Assembly: GCA_013792135.1 (NCBI GenBank)
Contig: VMSP01000016.1
Location: 1-45,464 of the forward strand
Length of the DNA: 45,464 nucleotides
Direction: 5' to 3'
DNA from: Desulfocapsa sp.
GTDB taxonomy: Bacteria; Desulfobacterota; Desulfobulbia; Desulfobulbales; Desulfocapsaceae
The position numbers and the translations under genes are program-made. Below, in pieces: positions 37,001 to 44,686 of this stretch. Every line of letters starts with the position of its first letter. The stretch's first letter is position 1. The notes under the pieces were generated by a model that saw only the letters and a list, made by a program, of their open reading frames with translations, was not told the origin of the DNA and ran no database searches.

Positions 37001-37052
37001 TGATCAGGATGAAAACAACGGCAATCAGAGGATAGTTGAATGATTTAAGCAT
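33981..37052 (-). CDS. MMPL/RND-type exporter fused to a SAM methyltransferase
   Basis: The 1023-residue protein has two parts. Residues 1 to about 790 form an RND/MMPL lipid exporter with two sets of membrane segments, each preceded by a periplasmic domain (VRSLPSDQSVISDALEIF is the first). Residues from about 850 form a class I methyltransferase, with ILDIGCGYG (854-860) and LLDMLHYLDD followed by PGGIVVIRY. Both domains seem complete in one frame. Aryl-polyene loci include separate MMPL exporter and methyltransferase genes, so the fusion suggests methylation of the product at or near export. It lies 14 bp downstream of the glycosyltransferase and overlaps the deacetylase gene. Confidence 0.85.
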   Translation of the reverse strand: MLKSFNYPLIAVVFILIIGTAAIGILRLDIDTDVVRSLPSDQSVISDALEIFTNHPIHDQIAVDITLDKDDPNILIECGELVEQKLRASGLFAEVGINEVSKLLPDLALHIVTNLPIMFSQEELEQEVTPRLGKEFIQQRLNELLLKLSSLEGIGQSTFMAADPLGLMEPVMAKMALLAPSTESRIYKGQLLSADNRHLLVTARPRTAGTDTASAQQISALLATIAKDLDHKYTPGEINVTLTPVGAYRAALDNERIIRHDVQLALLLSTAGIGLLLFFAFPRPLLGIFALLPAFAGTAAALFVFSLFHHSISIMVLGFGGAIISITVDHGIAYLLFLDRPQETKGKEASREVYAVGILTVLTTIGAFLILCFSGFPIFVQLGQFTALGVLFSFLFVHSIFPRLTPSLPPAQKRSLPLQGLVDRLYRTGPIGAGSAVALACVLLFFAHPQFNVSLESMNTVSSETLAADQMFSSVWGNMGKRIFLMVRGDSMDEIQQKNDIILQKINADRKADILQSAFVPSMIFPGTLRTRDNLTAWKQFWSRDKIAKLQKELETSGAALGFAPHAFDQFLGVLQSPLQATASLIPSRYYQLMGISEKKGSLVQFITLSPGEKYNSQNFIDRYGQDAKIFDSPFFSAQLANILFTTFTTILGIIAVSIAVLLFVFFLSWQLTLITLLPPLFSYICTLGTMKLIGHPLDIPSLMLSIIILGMGIDYSIFFVKAHQRYRNPDHPAFQLVRMAVFMAATSTLIGFGVLCFAEHSLLRSIGITSLLGIGYSLLGAFLLLPPMLQAFFFEEKRTVTEQSLSQLILARYRLMEAYPKMFARFKLKFDPIFDDLAALLAEYKADIKIILDIGCGYGVPGCWCLEYFPQAKIIAMDPDPERVRVAALAMGERGTILQDGAPNLPALARPADLVLLLDMLHYLDDETMMTLFTNCFQALAPGGIVVIRYAIQPETSRSSSWLLEDYRIKFSGSKPWYRSSERMAGLMTEAGLVVETNMVSPGNSELVWMIGRAEKDDTTNK

Positions 37053-37065
37053 CTTTACAGGTCTG

Positions 37066-37788
37066 TTATCCTGCCCATGATATCATGATGAACAGCGTCA
37101 GGGCCGCGAGAAAAAGGAGGTGAAGAGAGACAATCAGTTGTTTGTGGCGTTGAAAAGTTTCATTTGTTTTCTGGATAAATGGCAGGCCACCGAAAAATCT
37201 CCGCATCTTGTCAAGAACAATAGTCTGGTTATCAGTGCTGGCCCGGCCTTGAAACGCAATCATGGGATAGAGGGCAAAAAAATCCTGACAGTGGCTGCGC
37301 AGGAGGTTATCAAATGGAATACCATTCCATGGCTCCTGAACGAGAGCCTCAGCAAAGGGACGGTTGAGCGCATAGGCATGGGCAAGGCAGCGGTACTCTA
37401 TTTTCACCACCGATTGTTCTTCCGTCCTGGTCATCTTGTTGCTGAGGCCTCCCAGGAAAAAACCATTCCAGGCAGGCAGATTTTGCAGGAAGATATTTGC
37501 CTGCAATAAGGATTGAGCGTTGAAATCTTGAAAAAAAATGTCATCTTCAAAGATCAGGATATGGCGTGCCCCGGCTTGTAAACCTTTGTGCAGACAATGC
37601 ATATGGGATTGGAAAATCCCTTTTTCCTGATTGTCAGGATGTTTTGTGACCAGCTCAAACTCTACCCGTTCCCTCAGACCAACAGCTGCAAATTGTTTTT
37701 TCGCCTCCGTTCGTCTATCCAGGCGTTTGTCTATTGAGATACAATAGATTTTGTCAAAAAAAAGCCAAGGATCAGCAAGCGGTGCCAT
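37066..37788 (-). CDS. Glycosyltransferase family 25-like protein
   Basis: 240 residues. FFDKIYCISIDKRLDRRTE, then GIFQSHMHCLHKGLQAG and LIFEDDIFF form the family-25 (LPS/collagen galactosyltransferase) signature, with the DD pair as the metal-binding site. A C-terminal hydrophobic segment (LLFLAALTLFIMISW) anchors it to the membrane. It is upstream of the exporter in the same direction and could glycosylate the cluster's lipid product. Confidence 0.7.
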   Translation of the reverse strand: MAPLADPWLFFDKIYCISIDKRLDRRTEAKKQFAAVGLRERVEFELVTKHPDNQEKGIFQSHMHCLHKGLQAGARHILIFEDDIFFQDFNAQSLLQANIFLQNLPAWNGFFLGGLSNKMTRTEEQSVVKIEYRCLAHAYALNRPFAEALVQEPWNGIPFDNLLRSHCQDFFALYPMIAFQGRASTDNQTIVLDKMRRFFGGLPFIQKTNETFQRHKQLIVSLHLLFLAALTLFIMISWAG

Positions 37789-37891
37789 GTCTTACCTGTG
37801 TAAAAGAGTTGGCGGAGGAAAGCTTTGTGGTGTAAAAAGATACACGGAGACAGTCTCAGTTGATGGTAGACGAAAGTAATGTAAGGGATCC

Positions 37892-38275
37892 ATGGATAAA
37901 ATGATATCTTTTTTCAGAAAACTTGTGATAACGATTGCCGGTACCGATTTTGTCCGTGCTGCCATCGAAGAACAGGCAGATTTGTCGGACTTTAAGGAAA
38001 AGCCATCTTTGAAACTCATTGCCGGAGTTTTTTTAATCTGCATAAGTTTCCCCCTTGGTTGGCCAGCGGTTGCCGCATGCGGCATTGCCGCTGCGAAACT
38101 GAACGAACCCTTGATTGCTGTGATTGGAGGGCCTTTGGTCTATGGCTTTTCGCACCTGGTGTTTCTTCTGGGGATGTATTTTTCCGGTGCAAAGTACACG
38201 GTAATTTTCTTTCGCTGGTTCAGCAGAGTCACTGTCGAAAAATTGCTTTCCCTGCTTGCTCCCGAATTATCCTGA
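37892..38275 (+). CDS. Small membrane protein, transporter-suffix-like, opposite strand
   Basis: 127 residues on the + strand, inside the minus-strand cluster. After a charged N-terminus come hydrophobic segments (LKLIAGVFLICISFPLGWPAV, and ALIAVIGG... to FLLGMYFSG) and an amphipathic tail, SGAKYTVIFFRWFSR. The pattern resembles the small 'transporter suffix' domains found beside or fused to RND exporters, and an MMPL exporter lies 0.8 kb away. A ribosome site, aaggga, precedes the ATG. It overlaps the stop of the dehydratase gene by 9 bp. Composition and site support a real gene, but the family call is tentative. Confidence 0.5.
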   Translation: MDKMISFFRKLVITIAGTDFVRAAIEEQADLSDFKEKPSLKLIAGVFLICISFPLGWPAVAACGIAAAKLNEPLIAVIGGPLVYGFSHLVFLLGMYFSGAKYTVIFFRWFSRVTVEKLLSLLAPELS

Positions 38276-39127
38276 GACCAGAAATTGGTATTTTTTGATC
38301 CAATCCGGGGGCTTGATCTGACCGCCGCTGACATCACGCATCTGTAGTCCTTTCACTGTTTCACAGGGCTTTCCTGCTGTATCAAAAATAGAAAGGTCAA
38401 AAATGAGTTCATCGCTGTTTTGGGTCACAAGAACCACTGTGGTGCTGTATTGTGCTCCTGATCTGGTCGGCTTGTGGATTATCCGTCTGGCAAAACCCAC
38501 CGGAAAGGGAATGAAATCGGCAAGGCTCTGGCCTAAAACGCAGGCGGCATGCATGGCCCCATCAAGGGGAAAGGGCGAACCAAGCTCTTTTGCCATATCC
38601 AGTCCCTTCGGGAGATTGGGTGCCTGCAGGGTTCCCCAGGCAGCAAGATTTGAGAGGTGGAGATGCCCCGTCAAGGTGTGGTAGCATGGGCCAAAAGGGA
38701 CGAGTTTCTCATAAATGCGCTTTGCTTCCACGGAGCCGGTTGGTTGTGTGGGTAAAGGCTGGTCAACGGGTGTCGTCTCTCCACTGTTTTGCGGAGGCGT
38801 CGAAAATTTTATCCGGGCATGTTCCTTGACCCTGGTGATCTTTTTAAAACATGTTCGGCTGAGCAGTTTGACCCCTATCTCTCCCTCATCTCCGTCATCA
38901 TACTCCACCAGGGCTGACAACTCTGTTGCCCCTTCGGGAATCTCCAGAAATTTTGAAAATCTGGCATCGCTCATTCCCCTGAGAAGAGCATCCGCTCCGC
39001 TCTTTTTGACGGCAGCGGCCATGATCTCCATTGTCTCCACTGCCGGCAGAATCACTTTCCCATTAAAGCAATGATCCCTGAACCAGGGCTGGACAGTTAT
39101 GGTCACAGGCTTTTGGCGGACCATCAT
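38267..39127 (-). CDS. PKS-type double-hotdog dehydratase
   Basis: A 286-residue protein that would dehydrate a beta-hydroxyacyl-ACP. The first hotdog has DHCFNGKVILP (H19, G23, P28), the PKS-DH HxxxGxxxxP motif. The second has LDGAMHAACVLGQ, with Asp at about residue 189 and His at 193, the DxxxH/Q motif. Both catalytic residues are kept. The gene begins at ATGATG overlapping the TGA of the thioesterase gene (ATGA), so I prefer the ATG at 39127 to a TTG at 39148. It should remove water during chain elongation and help build a conjugated or unsaturated chain. Confidence 0.85.
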   Translation of the reverse strand: MMVRQKPVTITVQPWFRDHCFNGKVILPAVETMEIMAAAVKKSGADALLRGMSDARFSKFLEIPEGATELSALVEYDDGDEGEIGVKLLSRTCFKKITRVKEHARIKFSTPPQNSGETTPVDQPLPTQPTGSVEAKRIYEKLVPFGPCYHTLTGHLHLSNLAAWGTLQAPNLPKGLDMAKELGSPFPLDGAMHAACVLGQSLADFIPFPVGFARRIIHKPTRSGAQYSTTVVLVTQNSDELIFDLSIFDTAGKPCETVKGLQMRDVSGGQIKPPDWIKKYQFLVSG

Positions 39128-39606
39128 TCTCGGGGGAATTGCTGCCAAAGCTTGATTGTCTGGTCATCGATCTTCACGGGAATACCGTCACTGTTCACCG
39201 CGCAATGTTTGGTAAAGCCGGTGCAGATAATTTCGCCGTCCTCGGCTCTGGTGATGCAATAATCAAATTGCAGCTTCACAAGTTCCAGCTGTGCGGGCCG
39301 GGTGTGAATAAGCATCAGATCATCATAGTAGAGGGGAGTATAATAATTAAGTTCGGTCTTGATGATGGGATAGATGTAGCCGCTTTCTTCTATCTTTTTG
39401 TACGGATAGTTTGCCTCCCGCATGAGTGAGGCCCTGCCGAATTCAAAATATCTGAGATAATTGGCATGATAAACAACCTGGGAACGATCCGTGTCAACAT
39501 AGAGGGTTCGCATCTCGCAGCGATGCCAGATTTTGTTACTATTTTTATCTCGGACATGGGATGGGTGCTCTGGGAGCAACTCAGGGATAAACGGTTTTGG
39601 TCGCAT
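39124..39606 (-). CDS. Hotdog thioesterase (4HBT/YbgC-like)
   Basis: 160 residues. RTLYVDTDRSQVVYHANYLRYFEFGRA is the YbgC-type active region, with the catalytic Asp at about residue 40. The C-terminal half matches the hotdog strands (LELVKLQFDYCITRAEDGE). A roughly 30-residue N-terminal extension is present if the ATG at 39606 is used. It would release or edit acyl chains from ACP, as ApeK-type enzymes are expected to do in aryl-polyene loci. It overlaps the next gene by 4 bases and follows a ketosynthase by 47 bp. Confidence 0.85.
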   Translation of the reverse strand: MRPKPFIPELLPEHPSHVRDKNSNKIWHRCEMRTLYVDTDRSQVVYHANYLRYFEFGRASLMREANYPYKKIEESGYIYPIIKTELNYYTPLYYDDLMLIHTRPAQLELVKLQFDYCITRAEDGEIICTGFTKHCAVNSDGIPVKIDDQTIKLWQQFPRE

Positions 39607-39653
39607 CGTCTTCTCTTATCGCTTTGTTCTGTTAACTATTTTCAGGTACATGA

Positions 39654-40919
39654 TTATACCCCTTTAAAGACAATACAGCAGTTGGTGCCGCCAAAACCGA
39701 AGGAGTTGGACAGGACATGTTCGTACCCATGTTTGCGGGCCTGATTGGGCACAAGATCGAGGTCATCAAAGGCCGGGTCTGGAATGTGGTTCACCGTGGG
39801 CAGGAGCAGAGATCTGGACATGGCCTCAATGGAAAGGGCTGCTTCGATGGCCGCTGAGGCACCTAAGCTGTGACCTAGCTGTGATTTATTGGCAGTGATG
39901 GGGATGCGTCCAATTCCCTTGCCGAAGACCTCCCGCAGACATTCCACTTCCGTTGCATCGCCGGTTGGGGTTGAGGTGCCGTGGGCATTGATACTGCCAA
40001 TATCCTGCGGGCTTAATTCTGCATCATCAATGGCGTTCCGAATGGCCCGGATAATGGTTTCCGCATTTGGCCGGGTGAAATGCTTGGCGTCAGAGGTCCA
40101 GCCGATACCTGCAATCTCCGCCTTTGGCTGCAGGCCCAGGGTCCTCATCTTCTCTTCTGCGGCCAGAACCAGTACTCCTGCTCCCTCGGAAAGGACAAAA
40201 CCTTTACGGTCAAGGCTGAAGGGCCGCGAGGCTTGGCTTGGATCGTCATAGGCTCGATCCTTGGGGCCTACTTTGATCGTCGCCAGCATATTGGAAAATC
40301 CCTGGATGATTTCCGGTACCAGGCAGGTCTCGACGCCTCCGACCAGGGCGAAATCGCAGTCGCCGTCGCGAATCATGCGGGAGCCGATGGCAATGGCATG
40401 GTTGGCCGAGGCGCAGGCTCCCTGGGGAGAAAAGATCGGCCCGGTGAATCCCAGCAGCATCCCGGCCTTGCCGGCCGGTAGATTGGCACAGACATTAGGC
40501 AGCAGATAGGGGCTGACCTTTAACGGACCTTGATTGACATAATGATCCATGGCAATCCGGTAAGAGTCCGTACCGTTCAAGGCCGAACCGATCAAGCAGG
40601 CGGTTCTTGGCCCTGTCTGATTGTCCATTTCCAGACCTGCGTGGGCAAGTGCCTCTCGGCAGACTTCCATGGTAAGAAAGACATAGGATGCGTCCCAGAT
40701 AGAGGCCTCTTTTCTGGTCACATAGGAAAACTGCGACGGATCCCAGTCGGGAATTTCTCCCACAACATTACTGCGGCTGTTTGTCTCGCACCTGCTGACC
40801 CTCCGAAATCCGGCCTGTCCGGCAGCAGCTGCCTGCCAAGTCTTGCTGAAGGTGTTGCCAAGGGCGGTGGCTGCGCCATAGCCGACAACGAAAACTCTTC
40901 TGTTGAGCGGTGCTTTCAT
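39654..40919 (-). CDS. Beta-ketoacyl-ACP synthase (FabF-type), second ketosynthase
   Basis: A 421-residue condensing enzyme with all three catalytic residues: Cys169 (SPQGACASANHA), His313 (NAHGTSTPTGD) and His350 (NKSQLGHSLGAS). It is therefore a functional ketosynthase and not a chain-length factor. The sequence differs from the other ketosynthase in this cluster at the active-site flank (GACASA against TACATG). It has ribosome site aagg. The gene lies 26 bp from the adjacent ketosynthase and forms a likely heterodimer or parallel elongation pair. Confidence 0.92.
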   Translation of the reverse strand: MKAPLNRRVFVVGYGAATALGNTFSKTWQAAAAGQAGFRRVSRCETNSRSNVVGEIPDWDPSQFSYVTRKEASIWDASYVFLTMEVCREALAHAGLEMDNQTGPRTACLIGSALNGTDSYRIAMDHYVNQGPLKVSPYLLPNVCANLPAGKAGMLLGFTGPIFSPQGACASANHAIAIGSRMIRDGDCDFALVGGVETCLVPEIIQGFSNMLATIKVGPKDRAYDDPSQASRPFSLDRKGFVLSEGAGVLVLAAEEKMRTLGLQPKAEIAGIGWTSDAKHFTRPNAETIIRAIRNAIDDAELSPQDIGSINAHGTSTPTGDATEVECLREVFGKGIGRIPITANKSQLGHSLGASAAIEAALSIEAMSRSLLLPTVNHIPDPAFDDLDLVPNQARKHGYEHVLSNSFGFGGTNCCIVFKGV

Positions 40920-40945
40920 AAAACCTTATACCAGAGGCCTTCCTT

Positions 40946-42196
40946 TCAATTGACTCGCTTAAATACGGCGCAGCTGTTACAGCCGCCAAAGCCGAACGAG
41001 TTTTTCAAAACATACTCCTGGGGGAGTTGTCTTTTTGTATCCGCCACACAGTCGATGTCAATCTCCGGGTCGGGTTGGTGGTTGATGGTAGGGGGGAGTA
41101 CATCCTCCTGCATACCCTGGAGGGCAAAGATGGATTCAATCACGCTGGATGCGCCCATGGCATGACCGATAAGAGATTTATTGGCAGAGACAGGTGGCAT
41201 CTTGCTGCCGAAAAGTTCCCGCAGGGCGTCATATTCGACCTTGTCTCCCACCCGGGTTGAGGCGGCATGACCATTGACTGCGGCAATATCCCCAGGAGCA
41301 ATTCCCGCATTATGAATGGCATCCTGCATGCACTTCTTGATGGTTTTACCATAGGGCGCCACAAAATGGTGCGCATCGGAGGTCATGCCCCAGCCGGCCA
41401 GTTCGGTAGTGAAAGGCAGGCCATGGCTGAGGGCAAATTTCCTGCTGGCCAGGATCACAGCCCCGGCTCCCTCCGAGAGGACAAAACCTCGTCGATTCAG
41501 GGAAAATGGGCGGCTTGCTGATTGCGGGGGTCCATCGTCCTGTCCCTCTTTAGGGTTATAGACGCCGTTCATGGTATAAAAACCGGCTACGATTGGTTCC
41601 ACCAGGGCAAAATCAACTGCCCCGCAGATAACCACATCGGCTCGGTCCTGGGCCAGGAACATGGCTCCGATAAGCATGGAAGTAAGTCCGGTGGCACAGG
41701 CCGTGATAGTCGAGACTATTGGGCCCTGAGCCCCTGTCTGGATGGCAATTTTACCGCCCACCATGTTGATACAGGAGTTGGGATTTGCGTATGGGGTTGG
41801 GAGTTTGTTCTCTGACTGCAGGCGGCGGTCGGCATTCAGGACTGCATCCAGCCCGCCAATGGCTGAGCTGTAGGTTACTGCCACCCTGGGTGCGAGTTCG
41901 GGGCTTATCTCAAGTCCGCTTCGTTTCAGGGCGCGGGCAACAGAGAGCATACCGTACTTGAATACAGGAGAGCTCCAGCTGGCCTGATGTCGGGCAGAAA
42001 GAAAGGGATAGGGGAGTCCGTCAATGTCGGGGACCTGCCCGGCAATGCGAACTGGAAAATCAGGGCTGAGGGGAAAACGGGTCAGTGGACCGATACCGCT
42101 TTCCCCTCGAAGAGCACGCTGCCATTGATCCTTGAGATCACTTCCCAGAGCTGAAATGGCGTCATAGCCGATGATGACCGGCTTATTGTCCTTCAT
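40946..42196 (-). CDS. Beta-ketoacyl-ACP synthase (FabF-type), first ketosynthase
   Basis: A 416-residue ketosynthase with Cys167 in TACATGLTS, His310 in NGHAASTRVGD and His345 in NKSLIGHAMGAS. The usual NAHGTST motif reads NGHAAST, a departure next to the catalytic His. It starts at ATG 42196, since the upstream codon in frame is TTG and would overlap the radical SAM gene by 7 bases. It is upstream of the second ketosynthase and belongs to the same transcription unit. Two active condensing enzymes together suggest sequential or iterative chain building. Confidence 0.92.
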   Translation of the reverse strand: MKDNKPVIIGYDAISALGSDLKDQWQRALRGESGIGPLTRFPLSPDFPVRIAGQVPDIDGLPYPFLSARHQASWSSPVFKYGMLSVARALKRSGLEISPELAPRVAVTYSSAIGGLDAVLNADRRLQSENKLPTPYANPNSCINMVGGKIAIQTGAQGPIVSTITACATGLTSMLIGAMFLAQDRADVVICGAVDFALVEPIVAGFYTMNGVYNPKEGQDDGPPQSASRPFSLNRRGFVLSEGAGAVILASRKFALSHGLPFTTELAGWGMTSDAHHFVAPYGKTIKKCMQDAIHNAGIAPGDIAAVNGHAASTRVGDKVEYDALRELFGSKMPPVSANKSLIGHAMGASSVIESIFALQGMQEDVLPPTINHQPDPEIDIDCVADTKRQLPQEYVLKNSFGFGGCNSCAVFKRVN

Positions 42197-42204
42197 GGAT
42201 GACA

Positions 42205-43203
42205 CTACCAAGGGATAAACTGATAGAGCTTGGCAAACATCTCATACACCTCAATCCAATTTTGCAGATCCTCTGTGCTTCTCATATGGGCCCGCTTGTT
42301 GACCATGACCCAGCTCATGTGGGCAGCGCCATCTTTACAGGTCGAACAATCGCGGGTTTCCGAGGTACAGCAGCGGTGCACGGTTTTCAGGTCTGACGCC
42401 CAACGGATAAAATTAGTGAGACGTTTGGGACGGGGATCACGTTTGTCTATGAGTTCCGTGACTGAGGGGCACTCCATCCAGCCGAATGTCCTGTCGAGCA
42501 TCTGGCCGGTGGTGATAATCTTGTGGTAATATTTGGAGGAGATAACCGTCTTCGGGTAGGCATCAAGCATTGCATCCATCTCTGCCCGCACGTCCATCAG
42601 CTCTTCCGGCTTCCAGGAAAAACCGGCAACGCCCTCATCATTGGAGAGCAACTGCATGTGCACCTTCAGGCCGATGTCCTCAATTTTTTGAATGATCTTG
42701 CCTGTCTTTCCCAGTTGTTTCGGGGTGATGGTATAGAGGTAATAGGCATGGGGATCTCCAGCATAATTGGCGCTGGTGATCTTAAAGGTGTCTTTTCCCC
42801 GCAGGGCTTTCTCATCCTCTTCATCTCCCCACAGGGACAGGCCGACCATCATGTCGGGAAAACGATCCCTGGGCACTTTGATCAGACCGTTGGTGGCACA
42901 GAAGGTCGGTAGGCGTTTGTAAAAGGCCTCTATGCGGTCAAGGCATAAAGTGGGCTCGCCGCCGATGAGAATAGCCAGATTCACCCCGCGATCCATCTCC
43001 TTGTCCACGAAGGCATGCCATTTGTTTACATCATTTTCTTCCGAGGCCCGTTCATGCTCACCGGAGGAGAAGAAGAAGCAGCCCTTGCAGCGGAGATTGC
43101 AGCGGTCTGTTACGTCATATATGGAACTACGGATATTGAGCTTTGATATCTGTTTATAACGCTCATACCAGTGATCATCGAGGAGGGAGCTGACTGTTTT
43201 CAT
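42205..43203 (-). CDS. Radical SAM enzyme with auxiliary Cys cluster (second of pair)
   Basis: 332 residues. The [4Fe-4S] radical SAM motif CNLRCKGC (C35, C39, C42) is followed by GGEP (about 81) and a TIM-barrel core. Near the C-terminus C245, the pair C278/C279, C286 and C289 form a C...CC-x6-C-x2-C arrangement expected to bind an auxiliary cluster, as in SPASM/twitch-type enzymes. The other radical SAM protein of the cluster has the same layout, so the two are paralogues. In a fatty-acid/polyketide setting they might methylate, cyclise or form C-C bonds on the chain. The substrate is unknown. Confidence 0.9.
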   Translation of the reverse strand: MKTVSSLLDDHWYERYKQISKLNIRSSIYDVTDRCNLRCKGCFFFSSGEHERASEENDVNKWHAFVDKEMDRGVNLAILIGGEPTLCLDRIEAFYKRLPTFCATNGLIKVPRDRFPDMMVGLSLWGDEEDEKALRGKDTFKITSANYAGDPHAYYLYTITPKQLGKTGKIIQKIEDIGLKVHMQLLSNDEGVAGFSWKPEELMDVRAEMDAMLDAYPKTVISSKYYHKIITTGQMLDRTFGWMECPSVTELIDKRDPRPKRLTNFIRWASDLKTVHRCCTSETRDCSTCKDGAAHMSWVMVNKRAHMRSTEDLQNWIEVYEMFAKLYQFIPW

Positions 43204-43357
43204 AGCAGGAAAGAAGATTAGGGTTCCTAAATTAATGAGTAGGTTGCGATTTGGCTTGCTGTCTTATTGGTTCTTTTTCTCCAGCTAAGCGAGATTTCGG
43301 CCCTGAAGCGAGTGATACTCTGGCGTCCATGTCCGTTGTTTGCCAGAGAAAAACGAT

Positions 43358-44419
43358 TTAGGCCTTTGGCGGTTCGATCATCTCTTGGCAAAGGTTGGTA
43401 CTTTTTTCATACCCTCTGACCCAGACCGCCAGATAGGTGTCGACGTAGTCCAGCCAGGCGGAAAAGGTGAGCGGATTGGTTGCATGGCGATACATCCTGG
43501 CGGTGACCACGGCACTGCCGGCGGCATAATGCCGGCAGTCATCACAATCGGTATCGGGAACGCAGCAGGCGGCCGCCCGATCCCACTGGAGGTCGGTGCG
43601 ATATTGGCGAAAGGATCTGCCCAGGCCGATATCGGTCGAAGGGTTCATCCGCGGGTAGGAGCAGGAGAACAGATCGTGCAGCCCCCGCTCATGGGTATGG
43701 GCCATTATATTATAAGGCGAAAAGAGAACGGTCTGTGGAAAATCGGTCAGCAGTGCGCTCATGGTGGCACGGGTATGGGCCAAGGTCTGCGGTGTGTGCC
43801 GCAGATGGCCGTTGTATCCAACGGGAGCGGAAAACATATTAAAGGTGATCTGGTGGCCGTTGGCGGCAAGGAGCTCAGTTACTTCCCGGGCCTGGTCAAT
43901 ATTGACCGGGGTGAAGGTGTAGACCCAGACGGCTCTCGGATCATTGCGGTAATTTTCTATCTGCCGCGCCAGCATATCTTTGGCCTTGCGGATTTTAAGG
44001 CTGGTCTGATCATTTCCCCAGACCGAGATATGGATACGGTAATCAATTTCCTTAGGTAGCACTTTCAGGCCATTACTGGCAATGCAGCCTAAGGGGATGA
44101 CATCATGGCAGGTTTGACATAATTGCGGCACCAGGGATGGTTCAGCGCCGGCCAGGACGACAAAGGTTACACCCCGTTCCTTTTCGGTCTCCATGAGCTG
44201 TTTCCAGTCAGCAACATGAAGATTCTCTTCGGCAAACTGTTTTTCGCCATTGAAGTAATAGCAGCCTTCGCAGCGGATGTTGCAGCGATTGCTCATGTCA
44301 TAGGTGGATTCGCGCAGGAAAAAATATTTGCGCACCTTTTCCCAACGCGCACGGATGGCCGGGTCGGCTATGATCTCCGAAAATTTGTATTCTCTGTTTT
44401 CTGCGCCTTGTGCTGCCAC
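43358..44419 (-). CDS. Radical SAM enzyme with auxiliary Cys cluster (first of pair)
   Basis: 353 residues with CNIRCEGC (C46, C50, C53), GAEP at about residue 91, and C-terminal Cys at 253, 285, 286, 292 and 295. This gives the C...CC-x5-C-x2-C layout shared with the other radical SAM protein here. It starts with GTG directly after the ACP stop codon (44420), so translation is probably coupled. A 154-bp gap separates it from the second radical SAM gene. Domain content suggests two related but distinct radical steps on an ACP-bound chain, which is inference. Confidence 0.9.
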   Translation of the reverse strand: MAAQGAENREYKFSEIIADPAIRARWEKVRKYFFLRESTYDMSNRCNIRCEGCYYFNGEKQFAEENLHVADWKQLMETEKERGVTFVVLAGAEPSLVPQLCQTCHDVIPLGCIASNGLKVLPKEIDYRIHISVWGNDQTSLKIRKAKDMLARQIENYRNDPRAVWVYTFTPVNIDQAREVTELLAANGHQITFNMFSAPVGYNGHLRHTPQTLAHTRATMSALLTDFPQTVLFSPYNIMAHTHERGLHDLFSCSYPRMNPSTDIGLGRSFRQYRTDLQWDRAAACCVPDTDCDDCRHYAAGSAVVTARMYRHATNPLTFSAWLDYVDTYLAVWVRGYEKSTNLCQEMIEPPKA

Positions 44420-44686
44420 TTATTCGTCGTCCGCTAATTTGGTGTTGATATACTCGGCAATAATGCGCACGGTTGTCAACTTGGGGTAGTCATCTTCGTC
44501 GATCCTGATCCCGTATTCATCTCGCAGGACCAGGGCAATGGTTGCCAGATCCATGGAGTCAACACCGACCTCGTCAACCAGATCCAGGTCAGGGTCAAAG
44601 GTCTGGGGGGTAACATCTTCGAGTTTGAGTTCGTTAATGATAATTTCGGCAATACGGATAATTGTCTGACTAATATCTACGTTCAT
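44420..44686 (-). CDS. Acyl carrier protein
   Basis: 88 residues, acidic. The phosphopantetheine Ser is in VGVDSMDLATIAL, with flanking acidic helices, as in type II ACPs. It overlaps the FabZ-like gene by four bases (ATGA) and is followed at once by a radical SAM gene. The chain carried on it is probably the substrate of the radical SAM, ketosynthase and dehydratase enzymes. Confidence 0.95.
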   Translation of the reverse strand: MNVDISQTIIRIAEIIINELKLEDVTPQTFDPDLDLVDEVGVDSMDLATIALVLRDEYGIRIDEDDYPKLTTVRIIAEYINTKLADDE

